This document shows positions 1-7,249 of a DNA stretch of 18,085 nucleotides, one piece after another. Each line of letters starts with the position of its first letter. The first letter of the stretch is position 1. A model generated the notes under the pieces. It worked only from the letters and a program-made list of their open reading frames with translations. It ran no database searches and was not told where the DNA came from. This DNA is from Methanobacteriaceae archaeon (GTDB lineage: Archaea > Methanobacteriota > Methanobacteria > Methanobacteriales > Methanobacteriaceae), in NCBI GenBank assembly GCA_017883605.1, contig JADGNH010000026.1, positions 1-18,085 on the forward strand, written 5' to 3'. Position numbers and translations under genes: made by a program.

Positions 1-574
1 GTATGTATGTTTAGAAGGTATTGATGGTTCAGGCAAATCAACCCAGATAAATATGCTTGAGAAGTGGCTTGAAGATTTTGGCTATGAAGTATTTCGGGTT
101 TCAGAGCCCACAGATTCTGAGGTGGGCAGACTAATAAGAAAAATGCTGAAAAACCCCAGAGCAACGGATGAAAACTTTCAAAATACCCTGGCTCTGCTTT
201 TTGCCGCTGATCGGATGATTTTAATGGATGAGATGCTGAAGGCCGAAGCTGAGAAGAAGATGGTAATCAGTGACCGCTGTTTCTACTCCAGCGTGGTCTA
301 CCAGAACGATGACAAATGGATATATGAGATAAACAAACATGTGAAAAGGCCTGATATGGTTTTGTTGTTGGATTTGGATCCAGAAACTGCCCTAAAACGT
401 TGTGAAGGAAAAGACTATTTTGAAAACAGGGTTTTCCTGGAAAAAATCCGGAAAAGATATCTTAAACTAGCAGAAAAAGAAGGATTTTATGTGATCAACG
501 CCGAAAATGGTATAAATAAGATCCAGGACGATATAAGGAGGGTAATGTCTCCCAAAATAGGTAGATGTGTTTAA
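1..574 (+). CDS. tmk: Thymidylate kinase (dTMP kinase), start cut by window edge
   Basis: Phosphorylates dTMP to dTDP with ATP in the cytosolic dTTP pathway. The reading frame is open from base 2 and begins Y-V-C-L-E-G-I-D-G-S-G-K-S-T-Q, which contains the Walker A P-loop GIDGSGKST. Base 1 is G, so it is probably the last base of the initiator ATG, giving about 191 aa, normal for the family. Further family marks are EPTDSEVGRLIR after the first strand, the DRCFYSSVVYQ segment (DR plus SS, as in the DRY/SS..YQ motif of TMP kinases) and a C-terminal region rich in K/R that resembles the LID. The first ATG inside the window (53) lies after the P-loop and cannot be the true start. The family assignment is firm; the exact start is inferred because the upstream DNA is missing. 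The stop codon lies in a sequence that is copied again 49 bases downstream. Confidence 0.9.
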   Translation, partial: YVCLEGIDGSGKSTQINMLEKWLEDFGYEVFRVSEPTDSEVGRLIRKMLKNPRATDENFQNTLALLFAADRMILMDEMLKAEAEKKMVISDRCFYSSVVYQNDDKWIYEINKHVKRPDMVLLLDLDPETALKRCEGKDYFENRVFLEKIRKRYLKLAEKEGFYVINAENGINKIQDDIRRVMSPKIGRCV

Positions 575-633
575 TTATTTGATTAGAGCATTTGATCTGT
601 AATTTTGTTTAGATTTGTTTTAATTATTTGATT
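570..633. repeat. 15-bp direct repeat, first copy spans the tmk stop codon
   Basis: TTTAATTATTTGATT occurs at 570-584 and again at 619-633. The first copy contains the tmk stop codon TAA (572-574). The intervening DNA is T-rich and may also terminate tmk transcription. The remaining non-coding DNA up to 811 is AT-rich. It includes a possible TATA element (CATATAATATC, about 738-748) for the next gene, and I see nothing else there. Confidence 0.6.
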
Positions 634-811
634 TAGGAATATTCTGATCTTATTAACTGTTTTTAAAGGGATGATCCTTAATTTTTAAAGATTCTTAAAT
701 CCCAATTTAGTACATAAAAATTAAGTATTAATTTACCATATAATATCATTGGTGTAAATTTTAAAGTTATTCATCAGTTTAAAATGATTTAAATATAAAG
801 GGGTGTTTATA

Positions 812-1228
812 TTGGTGGAAAAGGATGAACTCATGGATATGATCATAAACACGCCTCTGGAGAAAGTCCAAGGTCCTAAAGACCTTTGGGAAAAGCATAT
901 TTATCTGGAGGATGAAAAAGTATTGGTTGTTGGCTACGGAGAGGAAGAAAGCTTCTGTGAGGAAAACACGGAAGAAGAATGTGTTACCACCTATTCCTGG
1001 TACTGGGAACTCCGAAATTCTGAAACATGGGAATTGATTCAGGAAAATCATGACACTGACTTAACATTTTGCTCACCCTCACAAAAAGAGCCCTGGAGCG
1101 ATGAAGATACCTTTGAAGGCTATGGAGATATCCCCAATGATATATGCACCTGGAGTGATCAAAACCGTATAGAAGACATAGCAGAAGATATAGTTGAAGA
1201 AGTCCGGGGATGGATGGATAAAACTTGA
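812..1228 (+). CDS. Hypothetical acidic, tryptophan-rich protein
   Basis: I do not recognise this protein. It would be about 138 aa from a TTG start at 812; alternatives are GTG 815 and GTG 803. I prefer 812 because the SD-like GGGGTG at 800-805 then sits 6 bases upstream, the spacing seen at other genes here, whereas the GTG at 803 is itself part of that SD. The protein is strongly acidic (many E and D, for example EEESFCEENTEEE), has eight tryptophans (DLWEKH, SWYWELR, TWELI, PWSDED, TWSDQ, GWMD) and four cysteines. It has no signal peptide or membrane segment, so it is probably cytosolic. It stands alone between tmk and the convergent small gene after tyrS. Coding is supported by the SD and the length in AT-rich DNA; the overlapping minus-strand frame at 779-1051 has no such support. 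Confidence 0.6.
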   Translation: MVEKDELMDMIINTPLEKVQGPKDLWEKHIYLEDEKVLVVGYGEEESFCEENTEEECVTTYSWYWELRNSETWELIQENHDTDLTFCSPSQKEPWSDEDTFEGYGDIPNDICTWSDQNRIEDIAEDIVEEVRGWMDKT

Positions 1229-1433
1229 TTGGAATATCTGAATAAAAAAAGATACTTAAATTAGAATATCCTGAATGAAAAGAGATATAAAATCTTTATT
1301 TATATTTTTAGATGTTTATTATATTTTATTATCAGATCTATAGATTTTTATAATCCCTTTTCAACAGGTTCTATGGTATGGCCACGCCTATCAATTTGTA
1401 TTATTTAATTTTCTTCAAAGAGGCATATACTAC
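1229..1433. terminator. Convergent intergenic region with T-tracts on both strands
   Basis: The genes on either side converge here. A run of seven A at 1243-1249 reads as a T-tract for minus-strand transcripts coming from the small gene after tyrS. T-rich DNA around 1296-1350 could terminate the plus-strand transcript of the acidic protein gene. Archaeal termination commonly uses oligo-T tracts without a hairpin. A less AT-rich segment at about 1360-1390 has no gene I can identify. Confidence 0.35.
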
Positions 1434-1640
1434 TTAATCCCCTTCAAGTTCTTTTATTCTCTCATTTAAAGCTTTGACAATGTAATCCCTGGCGTTTTCT
1501 AGGTTTTCCTTTTCCCCGTGTAACACCGGACCATCATCTGTCTGTTTAACTTCTAAATCAAATTCAGACATAATATTAGCCAGTATCTGGCCCGTAATTC
1601 CTGCTGGGATCATCATTTCATATTTCTGGTCATCATCCAT
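1434..1640 (-). CDS. Small conserved-looking protein downstream of tyrS, KH-like fold possible
   Basis: This is a 68-aa protein if it starts at the ATG at 1638-1640. An upstream in-frame ATG at 1668-1670 would give 78 aa. The inner start is preferred because GAGATGATCC, a near-perfect complement of the 16S rRNA 3' end, lies just before it, while the outer ATG has only an A-run. The protein reads MDDDQKYEMMIPAGITGQIL and ends in an amphipathic helix (ENARDYIVKALNERIKELE). The short alpha/beta pattern with GPVLHGEKENLENA recalls half of a nucleic-acid-binding KH module, but this is only a resemblance. It lies about 100 bases downstream of tyrS on the same strand and may be cotranscribed with it. 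Function is unknown. Confidence 0.6.
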   Translation of the reverse strand: MDDDQKYEMMIPAGITGQILANIMSEFDLEVKQTDDGPVLHGEKENLENARDYIVKALNERIKELEGD

Positions 1641-1722
1641 AGGATCATCTCTCTTTTTTTCCATAGACATTTTTTTTTGATCTTCTTTGACTTGATTAAA
1701 ATGTTTTATATTTAATTAGGTG

Positions 1723-1757
1723 AGTTAATTGGATTTAAGAGTTAATTGGATTTAAGA
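1723..1757. repeat. 17-bp perfect tandem duplication spanning the tyrS stop codon
   Basis: AGTTAATTGGATTTAAG occurs at 1723-1739 and immediately again at 1740-1756. The second copy encodes, on the minus strand, the last residues of TyrRS (Leu-Lys-Ser-Asn) and its TAA stop at 1742-1744. The outer copy therefore looks like a duplicated gene end lying just after the stop codon. Confidence 0.8.
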
Positions 1758-2704
1758 TATTCCCGTACAGGCTCAAGAATTTTGATCAGATGGCTGGAAA
1801 CGGCATTTTTAAGGTCAAGAGGGTGTAATTCTCCCTTTCCATATGATTCTAAAAGTTTTTTATAGTCCAATTCTAGATTACCCCCGAATTTAGGGGGTCT
1901 TTCTAGGGTAATGGTGCTCTGTTCGGTGAAAATGAAATACTGGGCAATTTCCAGCACCGGGTTTTCTTCTACCTGTCCCGGAGGGCAGAAACTTTTTTTA
2001 ACTTTTTCTTTTATCTCTTCAGGAGAATCATCGATGGCTATGAAGTTTTCCTTGGAGGAAGACATTTTATCTGAGCCGTCGGTCCCGTGTAGAAGGGGGG
2101 TGTGGATGCATACTGGGGCGGAAAATCCGATCTTGGGCAGGTTCTCCCTGGCCAGCATATGTATCTTACGCTGCTCCATTCCACCTAAAGCCAGGTCCAC
2201 CTGGAGGAACATCATATCCACCACCTGCATCAGGGGATATATGACCTCCGCCACCTTATGATCCTTACTCTCCCGGGTTATCTGGGCCATACTCCGCTTG
2301 GCCCGGGCCAAAGTCGTGGAAAGTGCAAGTTCGTAGATTTTGTAGGTGTAATCTGACTGGGTCTGGAAAGTAGAACCTAAAATAAATTCAGCTTCATCAC
2401 TCAAACCCAGAGCCTTAAAGCACCGGATATTATATTCTGATATTTCTTTTATTTCCTCCAGACTTCCTTTGTTGTTAAGGTAGGCGTGGAGGTCTGCCAG
2501 TAAAATTTTAACCTTAAAACCCGCATTCTGCAAGTCGATCATCTTTTTAACTGTAATGGCATGTCCCAGATGGACCTTTCCCGATGGTTCATAGCCAATG
2601 TAGGCGATCATGTTGTTGCTTTCAATTTTTTCCCTGAGCTCCTCTTCTGTCACTACCTCCAGGGCTCCCTTTTTCACCAGTTCTATTTTAGAGTCTGTGT
2701 CCAT
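1742..2704 (-). CDS. tyrS: Tyrosyl-tRNA synthetase, archaeal type
   Basis: Class I aminoacyl-tRNA synthetase that charges tRNA-Tyr with tyrosine using ATP. It is about 320 aa from the ATG at 2702-2704, slightly longer than the roughly 306-aa Methanocaldococcus enzyme. I chose this start because CGGTGATAGG precedes it with normal SD spacing; an in-frame ATG 16 codons upstream (2752) has no SD and adds sequence that does not fit the family. Visible motifs are AYIGYEPSGKVHLGHA (residues 34-49, the HIGH-type signature as HLGH), YPLMQVVDMMFLQVD followed by GGMEQRKIHMLARE (156-187, tyrosine pocket and dimer region) and DKMSSSKE (212-219, KMSKS). It lacks the C-terminal S4-like domain of bacterial enzymes, as archaeal TyrRS does. 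Its 3' end carries a tandem duplication. Confidence 0.95.
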   Translation of the reverse strand: MDTDSKIELVKKGALEVVTEEELREKIESNNMIAYIGYEPSGKVHLGHAITVKKMIDLQNAGFKVKILLADLHAYLNNKGSLEEIKEISEYNIRCFKALGLSDEAEFILGSTFQTQSDYTYKIYELALSTTLARAKRSMAQITRESKDHKVAEVIYPLMQVVDMMFLQVDLALGGMEQRKIHMLARENLPKIGFSAPVCIHTPLLHGTDGSDKMSSSKENFIAIDDSPEEIKEKVKKSFCPPGQVEENPVLEIAQYFIFTEQSTITLERPPKFGGNLELDYKKLLESYGKGELHPLDLKNAVSSHLIKILEPVREYLKSN

Positions 2705-2828
2705 CCTATCACCGTAATATATCACTGTTATATCCTTTATACACACTTTCACTTCAAAATATAAAAAATTTATAATATCATTATAATCTTTTTTGATTCA
2801 TTATAATCTCTTTTTGATCTTCTATTTC

Positions 2829-2926
2829 TTATAAACTGGACTTATTATAACTGAACTTTATAAAATTGGACCATCATAACTGTTTATAAACTGGACTATT
2901 ATGACTGAAATTTATAAATTGGGGGG
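2829..2926. repeat. Degenerate tandem repeat of about 27 bp, 3.5 copies
   Basis: Between tyrS and the NMD3-like gene, units of the form TTATAAACTGGACTATTATA followed by ACTGAA begin near 2829, 2858, 2885 and 2912 (the last partial). Copies differ by several substitutions and one- or two-base indels. The array ends in a run of seven G at 2921-2927. The rest of the 282-base gap (2705-2828 and 2928-2986) is AT-rich and holds nothing recognisable beyond a likely tyrS promoter. Confidence 0.65.
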
Positions 2927-2986
2927 GTTTTTGTAAATTTGGAACAGAAATCTATACCTAAACTTATCCATAGTTTGGAACTGAAA

Positions 2987-4033
2987 TCATGTTTTGAGAA
3001 TGTAGAGTGTGCCTTCTATTTCCACGACCTTCAGTTCTTCTCCAATCTCATATTTTAAAAGTTCCTGATCAATTTCCATGTCCATGGGCTGATATGTGTC
3101 TGGATGGAGTATTTGGATGGATTTTGGGGTTTTTGCAGTTATCATAGCGGATTTAATGTCTTCTTTTTTGGCTATGACCTTAATTTTTTTGTAGTCTCGC
3201 CATGATACTGAAGCTGTACCGGATGACTCCAGGTTCCTGAGGTGGATTTTATCACCATTAAAATCTGAAACCTGTGCTTTTAGACCTTTATAACTTATAA
3301 AATCGCCCTTCTGGAACTGAGGCAGTCTTAAAGAGATCCATACACGGTAAAGGTCTTTTCCAGTGTTTTTATCCCGCCCCATTAGCCGGGGTGATTCCTT
3401 TATTGTTCCTCCCAGGATATTTTTAAGGGTGCTGGTGAGCTTCTTTGCCACTTTAAACGAACCAACATAGTAATCCACACCTTCTTTTATCTTTAACCTT
3501 TGAGAGATATAGGCCATTCTATTTTTTTTAGAAATCCGTTCAACATTTTCTTTTATGGCATTATCAGACCTTCTGATTTCTTCTGGTGAGGGAAGTCTTT
3601 TATCGGCTCTGATCTGGATTACTGCTTCGTAGTATCCAGAGGCAAACTTACTGCAATCCGGACAAACCTTTCTATTTAGTATAACTTTAACTGGACACTC
3701 CCGTTGCACAGGCTCTCCTAAGACTAGGGCATTCATCCTTAAAAGACATTCAAAGGTTGAACCAGATATATTTAAGATTTTTATAGATATGTCCAGATTT
3801 TCTGCATTTTCATTTGCCTTTACATTTTCCATTATACCTGAAAAAATGATATCTTCAGAGGAGAGAGATGAATCGATCCATCTCCTTCCCTGGAGGATTG
3901 AACCGCAGTGGGCACAGATTGTAACTTCTATAGTCTCTGGAACACTGACTAAGTTAATTTCATCTATAAAACAAGATCTGCAGAGACCATTGAAAAGTTT
4001 TTCATTGGTCTTTCCGCATCTGGGACAGAACAT
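2987..4033 (-). CDS. NMD3-like ribosome-associated zinc protein
   Basis: Archaeal homologue of the N-terminal part of Nmd3, the eukaryotic 60S-subunit export adaptor and assembly factor. The archaeal role is inferred to be in large-subunit maturation or stability. It is about 348 aa from the ATG at 4031-4033 (MFCPRCGKTNEKLFNG). Paired cysteines typical of the family are visible: CPRC at 3-6, CRSC at 18-21, CAHC at 40-43 and CPDC at 124-127. The C-terminal half has the beta-rich look of SH3/OB-like domains. A longer frame reaches back to 4126 but would overlap the end of aIF2-beta and add family-unlike residues, so I reject it. No strong SD precedes 4033, which is odd here and may mean translational coupling to aIF2-beta 64 bases upstream. 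The zinc-pair pattern and the neighbours support the family call. Confidence 0.85.
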   Translation of the reverse strand: MFCPRCGKTNEKLFNGLCRSCFIDEINLVSVPETIEVTICAHCGSILQGRRWIDSSLSSEDIIFSGIMENVKANENAENLDISIKILNISGSTFECLLRMNALVLGEPVQRECPVKVILNRKVCPDCSKFASGYYEAVIQIRADKRLPSPEEIRRSDNAIKENVERISKKNRMAYISQRLKIKEGVDYYVGSFKVAKKLTSTLKNILGGTIKESPRLMGRDKNTGKDLYRVWISLRLPQFQKGDFISYKGLKAQVSDFNGDKIHLRNLESSGTASVSWRDYKKIKVIAKKEDIKSAMITAKTPKSIQILHPDTYQPMDMEIDQELLKYEIGEELKVVEIEGTLYILKT

Positions 4034-4097
4034 TTCTATCAGAACATTCAATGGATTAAAGGATATTGAAATAGTTTTACAACGGGGGGCTTTAGCT

Positions 4098-4505
4098 TTA
4101 CAATGTTTTAAGTGGGGCTTTAGCACCGCAAGCCTCGCATTTCAGGATGAAGATGCGGTCTTCCCTTATTATGCGGGTGTCAGGCCGGTTGCACTCATGA
4201 CACATGATGAACCTTTCAATGTACTCGTCTATCCTGTCATTTATAAGGTAATGGGTGAATTTTCCCTGCATTATGGCCCGGTTACCCTCCAGGTTGCCGG
4301 CGGTACCCAGTTCCCGTAGAAGGAATTTCAGTATATGTTGGGGGTCTCGGTTCATGGCAGCCGCAATTTCTCCAAAGTTCTGGATTATAGTTCGATTTCC
4401 CTGGATCATGGAGTAAGCTTTGGGTACCTGGAACCTCTTGGTATCCAGCACCTTTGGGGGTAGTTGTTCAATAGCTCTGTCTAATAATTCATTATAATCA
4501 CTCAT
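4098..4505 (-). CDS. Translation initiation factor aIF2, beta subunit
   Basis: The beta subunit of heterotrimeric aIF2, which with GTP and the gamma subunit delivers initiator Met-tRNA to the small ribosomal subunit. The 135 aa match the usual archaeal length. The N-terminal helix (YNELLDRAIEQLP), the central alpha/beta domain with GNRTIIQNF and LLRELGTAGNLEG, and the C-terminal zinc ribbon with C102-x2-C105 and C123-x2-C126 are all present. The start at 4503-4505 is fixed by a strong SD, AGGAGGT, five bases upstream. It lies between mcm and the NMD3-like gene on the same strand. The 235-base gap upstream carries two pairs of direct repeats, one palindromic, so it probably has its own promoter rather than relying on mcm. 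Confidence 0.95.
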   Translation of the reverse strand: MSDYNELLDRAIEQLPPKVLDTKRFQVPKAYSMIQGNRTIIQNFGEIAAAMNRDPQHILKFLLRELGTAGNLEGNRAIMQGKFTHYLINDRIDEYIERFIMCHECNRPDTRIIREDRIFILKCEACGAKAPLKTL

Positions 4506-4559
4506 TTAATACCTCCTTAAGATTTAAAAGTTATATTATTACATTTGAAAAAATTATAT

Positions 4560-4607
4560 TTTGTAAGATGAATTTATCTTCGCTATTTGTAAGATGAATT
4601 TATCTTC
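4560..4607. promoter_or_regulatory. Paired 22-bp direct repeat with palindromic core upstream of aIF2-beta
   Basis: TTTGTAAGATGAATTTATCTTC occurs at 4560-4581 and 4586-4607, identical and 26 bases apart. Each copy contains AAGATGAATTTATCTT, a 16-bp palindrome with a single mismatched base pair. On the minus strand they sit upstream of an AT-rich TATA-like segment (about 4549-4560) and the aIF2-beta start at 4505. That is the position of a regulator-binding site, but function is inferred only from symmetry and position. Confidence 0.5.
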
Positions 4608-4676
4608 ATTCCTTAATTCTAAGATTTATGTTTTTTTATCTAATATTTTGGTTTAACATCAATTAATTAATTTTAA

Positions 4677-4727
4677 ATTTATGTACGTCAGCTAATTAAT
4701 ATTACATTTATGTAAGTCACCTAATTT
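4677..4727. repeat. Second direct repeat pair in the mcm / aIF2-beta gap
   Basis: ATTTATGTACGTCAGCTAAT at 4677-4696 and ATTTATGTAAGTCACCTAAT at 4706-4725 are imperfect direct copies (two mismatches) with a period of 29. They lie just beyond the 3' end of mcm (minus strand) and differ in sequence from the palindromic pair at 4560-4607. No function is evident. Confidence 0.5.
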
Positions 4728-4740
4728 AAGGATTCTTGAA

Positions 4741-6753
4741 TCATACCACCTTATAATAGCCGGGTTTAGGTTCATATATGGTTCCATTTCGTTTTAAGAA
4801 TCTTATTATTTCATCAGATTTTTCTTCATCCATATTATATCTATCTGAAAGTTCATTTAAAAGCATTTCCTTGGGTGCTTTTCCACCGTACTCGTCTTCA
4901 AGCTGTTTTATAACCTGGGCTACTTTTCTGAATTTGTCCCGGTCTGATTTGGGTGTTCTTCCCTCCACCTTGTCAATATCCACTTTACCGGTTTCAGGGT
5001 CGTATCCCACCTGTTTGAGACATTTTTGTTGCAGTGAAATGGCTCTTTTGGCATCGTATTCTGTGACCTTATCTCCCAGTCTGATGCGGGCACTGGCCTC
5101 GGATAATCTTACCAGAGCTTCCAGTTGACGGGCGGTAATGGGTACCGGGGCATCTTCATCATCTGAACCTCCCCTCATACCTACATAAAATTCTTGAAGC
5201 ACCTTAATAGCTTCTTGAGTGAGTTTAGGGTGAATTTCTTTTCTTGCATAGCCTATATATTTCCTCATAAGTTCCGGGTCGATTTCGAATGGTATGGAGT
5301 TGTCTTTGTGTATGCGGAGTATGTGGGCGGCCAGTTTTGTATCGTTTTCAACATTTGGTTTATCTTCAATAACAAATATCAAATCGAACCGGGACAATAT
5401 GGTTGAAGGCAGGTTTATCTGCTCTCCTGTAGGTTTGAAACGGTCAAATCTTCCGAATTTAGGGTTGGCAGCTGCCAGTACAGAACATCTGGAGTTCAAG
5501 GTGGCCATGATACCGGCCTTGGCAATGCTGATGGTCTGCTGTTCCAGGGCCTCATGTATGGCTGATCTGTCTTCTGGTCTCATTTTGTCCAGTTCGTCCA
5601 CACAAACATTTCCCTTGTCTCCTAAAACTAGTGCACCGGCCTCTAAGGACCATCCTCCCAGTTCATCCCGCACTGCAGCAGCGGTCAGACCAACACCACT
5701 GGTACCCTTACCGCTGGTGTAAATACCCCGGGGAGCCAGCTTTGACACATATTTAAGCATCTGAGATTTACCTATACCTGGATCTCCCACTATGAGTATG
5801 TGGATATCTCCTCTGATTCGGGTTTTATCCTCCAGGAGCTTGGCTGATCCACCGAAAAGCTGGAGAGCTATAGCCTCTTTAACGTCCCGGTAGCCCTGTA
5901 TGGATGGTGCAGTAGAATTTATGATCTTATTGTAAACATTAGGATCAGCTGCCAGTTTCTTTATTTCTGCCTCATCCTCAGGGTCGATTTTGAGCTCTTC
6001 ATATTCCTGTTCTAACGGTTCGATGTAGTTTCCGTAGATATAATTCTTGAAGCGCTTGGTCTTCTCATCCCGTACGGTTTTGAGGTTTCCGGTTATTCTT
6101 ACAATATCTCCTGGAGCTAAAGAGTCAACCAGGTCATCTTCTAAAACTAACAGTATTTGCTTGGGCTGGTCTCCCCCTGAAAGGTTTTCCAGTGGTTCCT
6201 GTACTTTGGTGGTCTGGGTGTCCATGAATTCTGACTCTTCCTGCAACAAACGGAATGATCTGCCGCCGCAATCCTGGCAAAGGGCTGGTTCGCTTATTAA
6301 ATTAGTTGTTTGTGGAACTTCTTGGAGTCTCATACAACTTCTGCATTCAAAAAGTGCATTCACAATTCTGGGACGAATTTCATCGGTCTTACGCACGATG
6401 CCGTCTACTGCAACAAATTTACCTATATATTTGCTCCTCAGGTCTTTGAGTGGAATGTTGTTTCTGATGTGCTCAAAGCGGATGTGTAGATCAGCATTTT
6501 TACGCAGGGGGTCGATGTTTTGGATGGCCTTCTGGGAGGCCTTTATAATCTCCTCTGGTTTCTCTATTAAAAGATCCGCAAGGTCCGGGTCAAACATTTC
6601 AAGCTGGGAATAGTCTACCACCACAGATCTCTGGTCTGGATACTTCTCCAGAGCTTCAAAGACGGTATCCTTATATTTAGTGGAAAAAAACTCTTCAAAT
6701 TTAGCTACTGAAGTTTTTGTTTTATCGGTCTGGATTTTAGCTGAAGTTGCCAT
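4741..6753 (-). CDS. mcm: Replicative DNA helicase MCM
   Basis: ATP-driven 3'-5' replicative helicase that assembles as hexamers or double hexamers at origins. The 670 aa compare with about 666 in Methanothermobacter. Domains in order: N-terminal A domain (about 15-110), a C4 zinc motif (C137, C140, C159, C162), an OB-fold region with N-terminal hairpin (to about 250), the AAA+ module and a C-terminal winged helix (about 600-670). In the AAA+ module I see Walker A GDPGIGKS (323-330), Walker B VCVDELDKM (383-391), sensor 1 AAANP (427-431) and the arginine-finger SRFD (454-457). No intein interrupts it. The SD (GAAGGAGA) lies somewhat farther from the ATG than elsewhere, but there is no better in-frame start. 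It heads the block mcm / aIF2-beta / NMD3-like. Confidence 0.97.
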   Translation of the reverse strand: MATSAKIQTDKTKTSVAKFEEFFSTKYKDTVFEALEKYPDQRSVVVDYSQLEMFDPDLADLLIEKPEEIIKASQKAIQNIDPLRKNADLHIRFEHIRNNIPLKDLRSKYIGKFVAVDGIVRKTDEIRPRIVNALFECRSCMRLQEVPQTTNLISEPALCQDCGGRSFRLLQEESEFMDTQTTKVQEPLENLSGGDQPKQILLVLEDDLVDSLAPGDIVRITGNLKTVRDEKTKRFKNYIYGNYIEPLEQEYEELKIDPEDEAEIKKLAADPNVYNKIINSTAPSIQGYRDVKEAIALQLFGGSAKLLEDKTRIRGDIHILIVGDPGIGKSQMLKYVSKLAPRGIYTSGKGTSGVGLTAAAVRDELGGWSLEAGALVLGDKGNVCVDELDKMRPEDRSAIHEALEQQTISIAKAGIMATLNSRCSVLAAANPKFGRFDRFKPTGEQINLPSTILSRFDLIFVIEDKPNVENDTKLAAHILRIHKDNSIPFEIDPELMRKYIGYARKEIHPKLTQEAIKVLQEFYVGMRGGSDDEDAPVPITARQLEALVRLSEASARIRLGDKVTEYDAKRAISLQQKCLKQVGYDPETGKVDIDKVEGRTPKSDRDKFRKVAQVIKQLEDEYGGKAPKEMLLNELSDRYNMDEEKSDEIIRFLKRNGTIYEPKPGYYKVV

Positions 6754-6950
6754 TGTTGATAATATTCTCCTTCATATTATAAAAAACCTTTATTAATATC
6801 TAAACTTATTAAATGACTATTTAAAATTCTTTGTTAATGCAGGTTTCAAAGTTTTTAAAGTCCCTAAAATCTATTTAAAATTTTTTTAAAAGGTTTTACC
6901 CTTCTATGATTAATTTTGGATTAATCTAAAATTTTTTATAATAAATTTAT

Positions 6951-6996
6951 ATTAAAGATGATATTTATGGAATATTAAAGATGATATTTATGGAAT
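6951..6996. repeat. 23-bp perfect tandem duplication
   Basis: The unit ATTAAAGATGATATTTATGG plus AAT occupies 6951-6973 and is repeated without change at 6974-6996. The identity of the copies suggests a recent duplication. It lies in the mcm upstream region about 200 bases from the mcm start. Confidence 0.85.
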
Positions 6997-7160
6997 TCTA
7001 ATTGATATATCTAACTGATTTAGGTATATTTATGATATACTACCATATAATTTACTTGGTATTAAATTTAACAATTTGCAACATGTATCAGATTTATCAA
7101 TTTAATATTTCTATAAAATTTAATTTCAATATTGTAAGGTCATAATATTGTAATAATTCA

Positions 7161-7193
7161 TCAATTTAAAATCAATTTAAAATCAATTTAAAA
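7161..7193. repeat. 11-bp perfect tandem repeat, three copies
   Basis: TCAATTTAAAA occurs three times in succession at 7161-7171, 7172-7182 and 7183-7193. It lies 57-89 bases upstream of the start at 7250, the place where the BRE/TATA and upstream elements of that gene would be. The 11-bp period is close to one helical turn. Confidence 0.8.
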
Positions 7194-7249
7194 TATTTTA
7201 TAGAAAATTCATCAATTTATATTCTAACATGCTTTATGGGGATGATAAA

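Larger units (their letters stand above)
6754..7249. other. Long AT-rich intergenic region between divergent genes
   Basis: This 496-base stretch separates mcm (minus) from the membrane coiled-coil gene (plus). It must hold both promoters; TATA-like elements are too numerous to choose among. It contains a 23-bp perfect tandem duplication and an 11-bp triplicate, listed separately. The word TCAATTTA recurs around 7098, 7161, 7172, 7183 and 7211. I see no open reading frame with an SD, no RNA gene and no recognisable origin-recognition box. Confidence 0.6.

Noticed and set aside
779..1051. 90-aa minus-strand open frame over the acidic protein gene
   Set aside because: It is antisense to the frame with an SD, has no SD of its own, and shows the Phe-rich composition expected opposite Glu/Lys codons.
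1360..1400. Small RNA gene in the less AT-rich segment between convergent genes
   Set aside because: The segment is only slightly richer in GC, with no convincing stem, and could be decayed sequence.
3789..4319. 176-aa plus-strand open frame
   Set aside because: It lies antisense to both aIF2-beta and the NMD3-like gene, both of which have clear family motifs.
6047..6613. 188-aa plus-strand open frame inside mcm
   Set aside because: It is antisense to conserved mcm coding sequence, Ser-rich as antisense frames often are, and has no SD.
4741..6753. Intein in MCM
   Set aside because: The Walker A, Walker B and arginine-finger regions are continuous and the length matches intein-free archaeal MCM.
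6754..7249. Replication origin beside mcm
   Set aside because: The region is long, AT-rich and repeated, but there is no Cdc6/Orc1 gene and no G-rich origin-recognition box that I can see.
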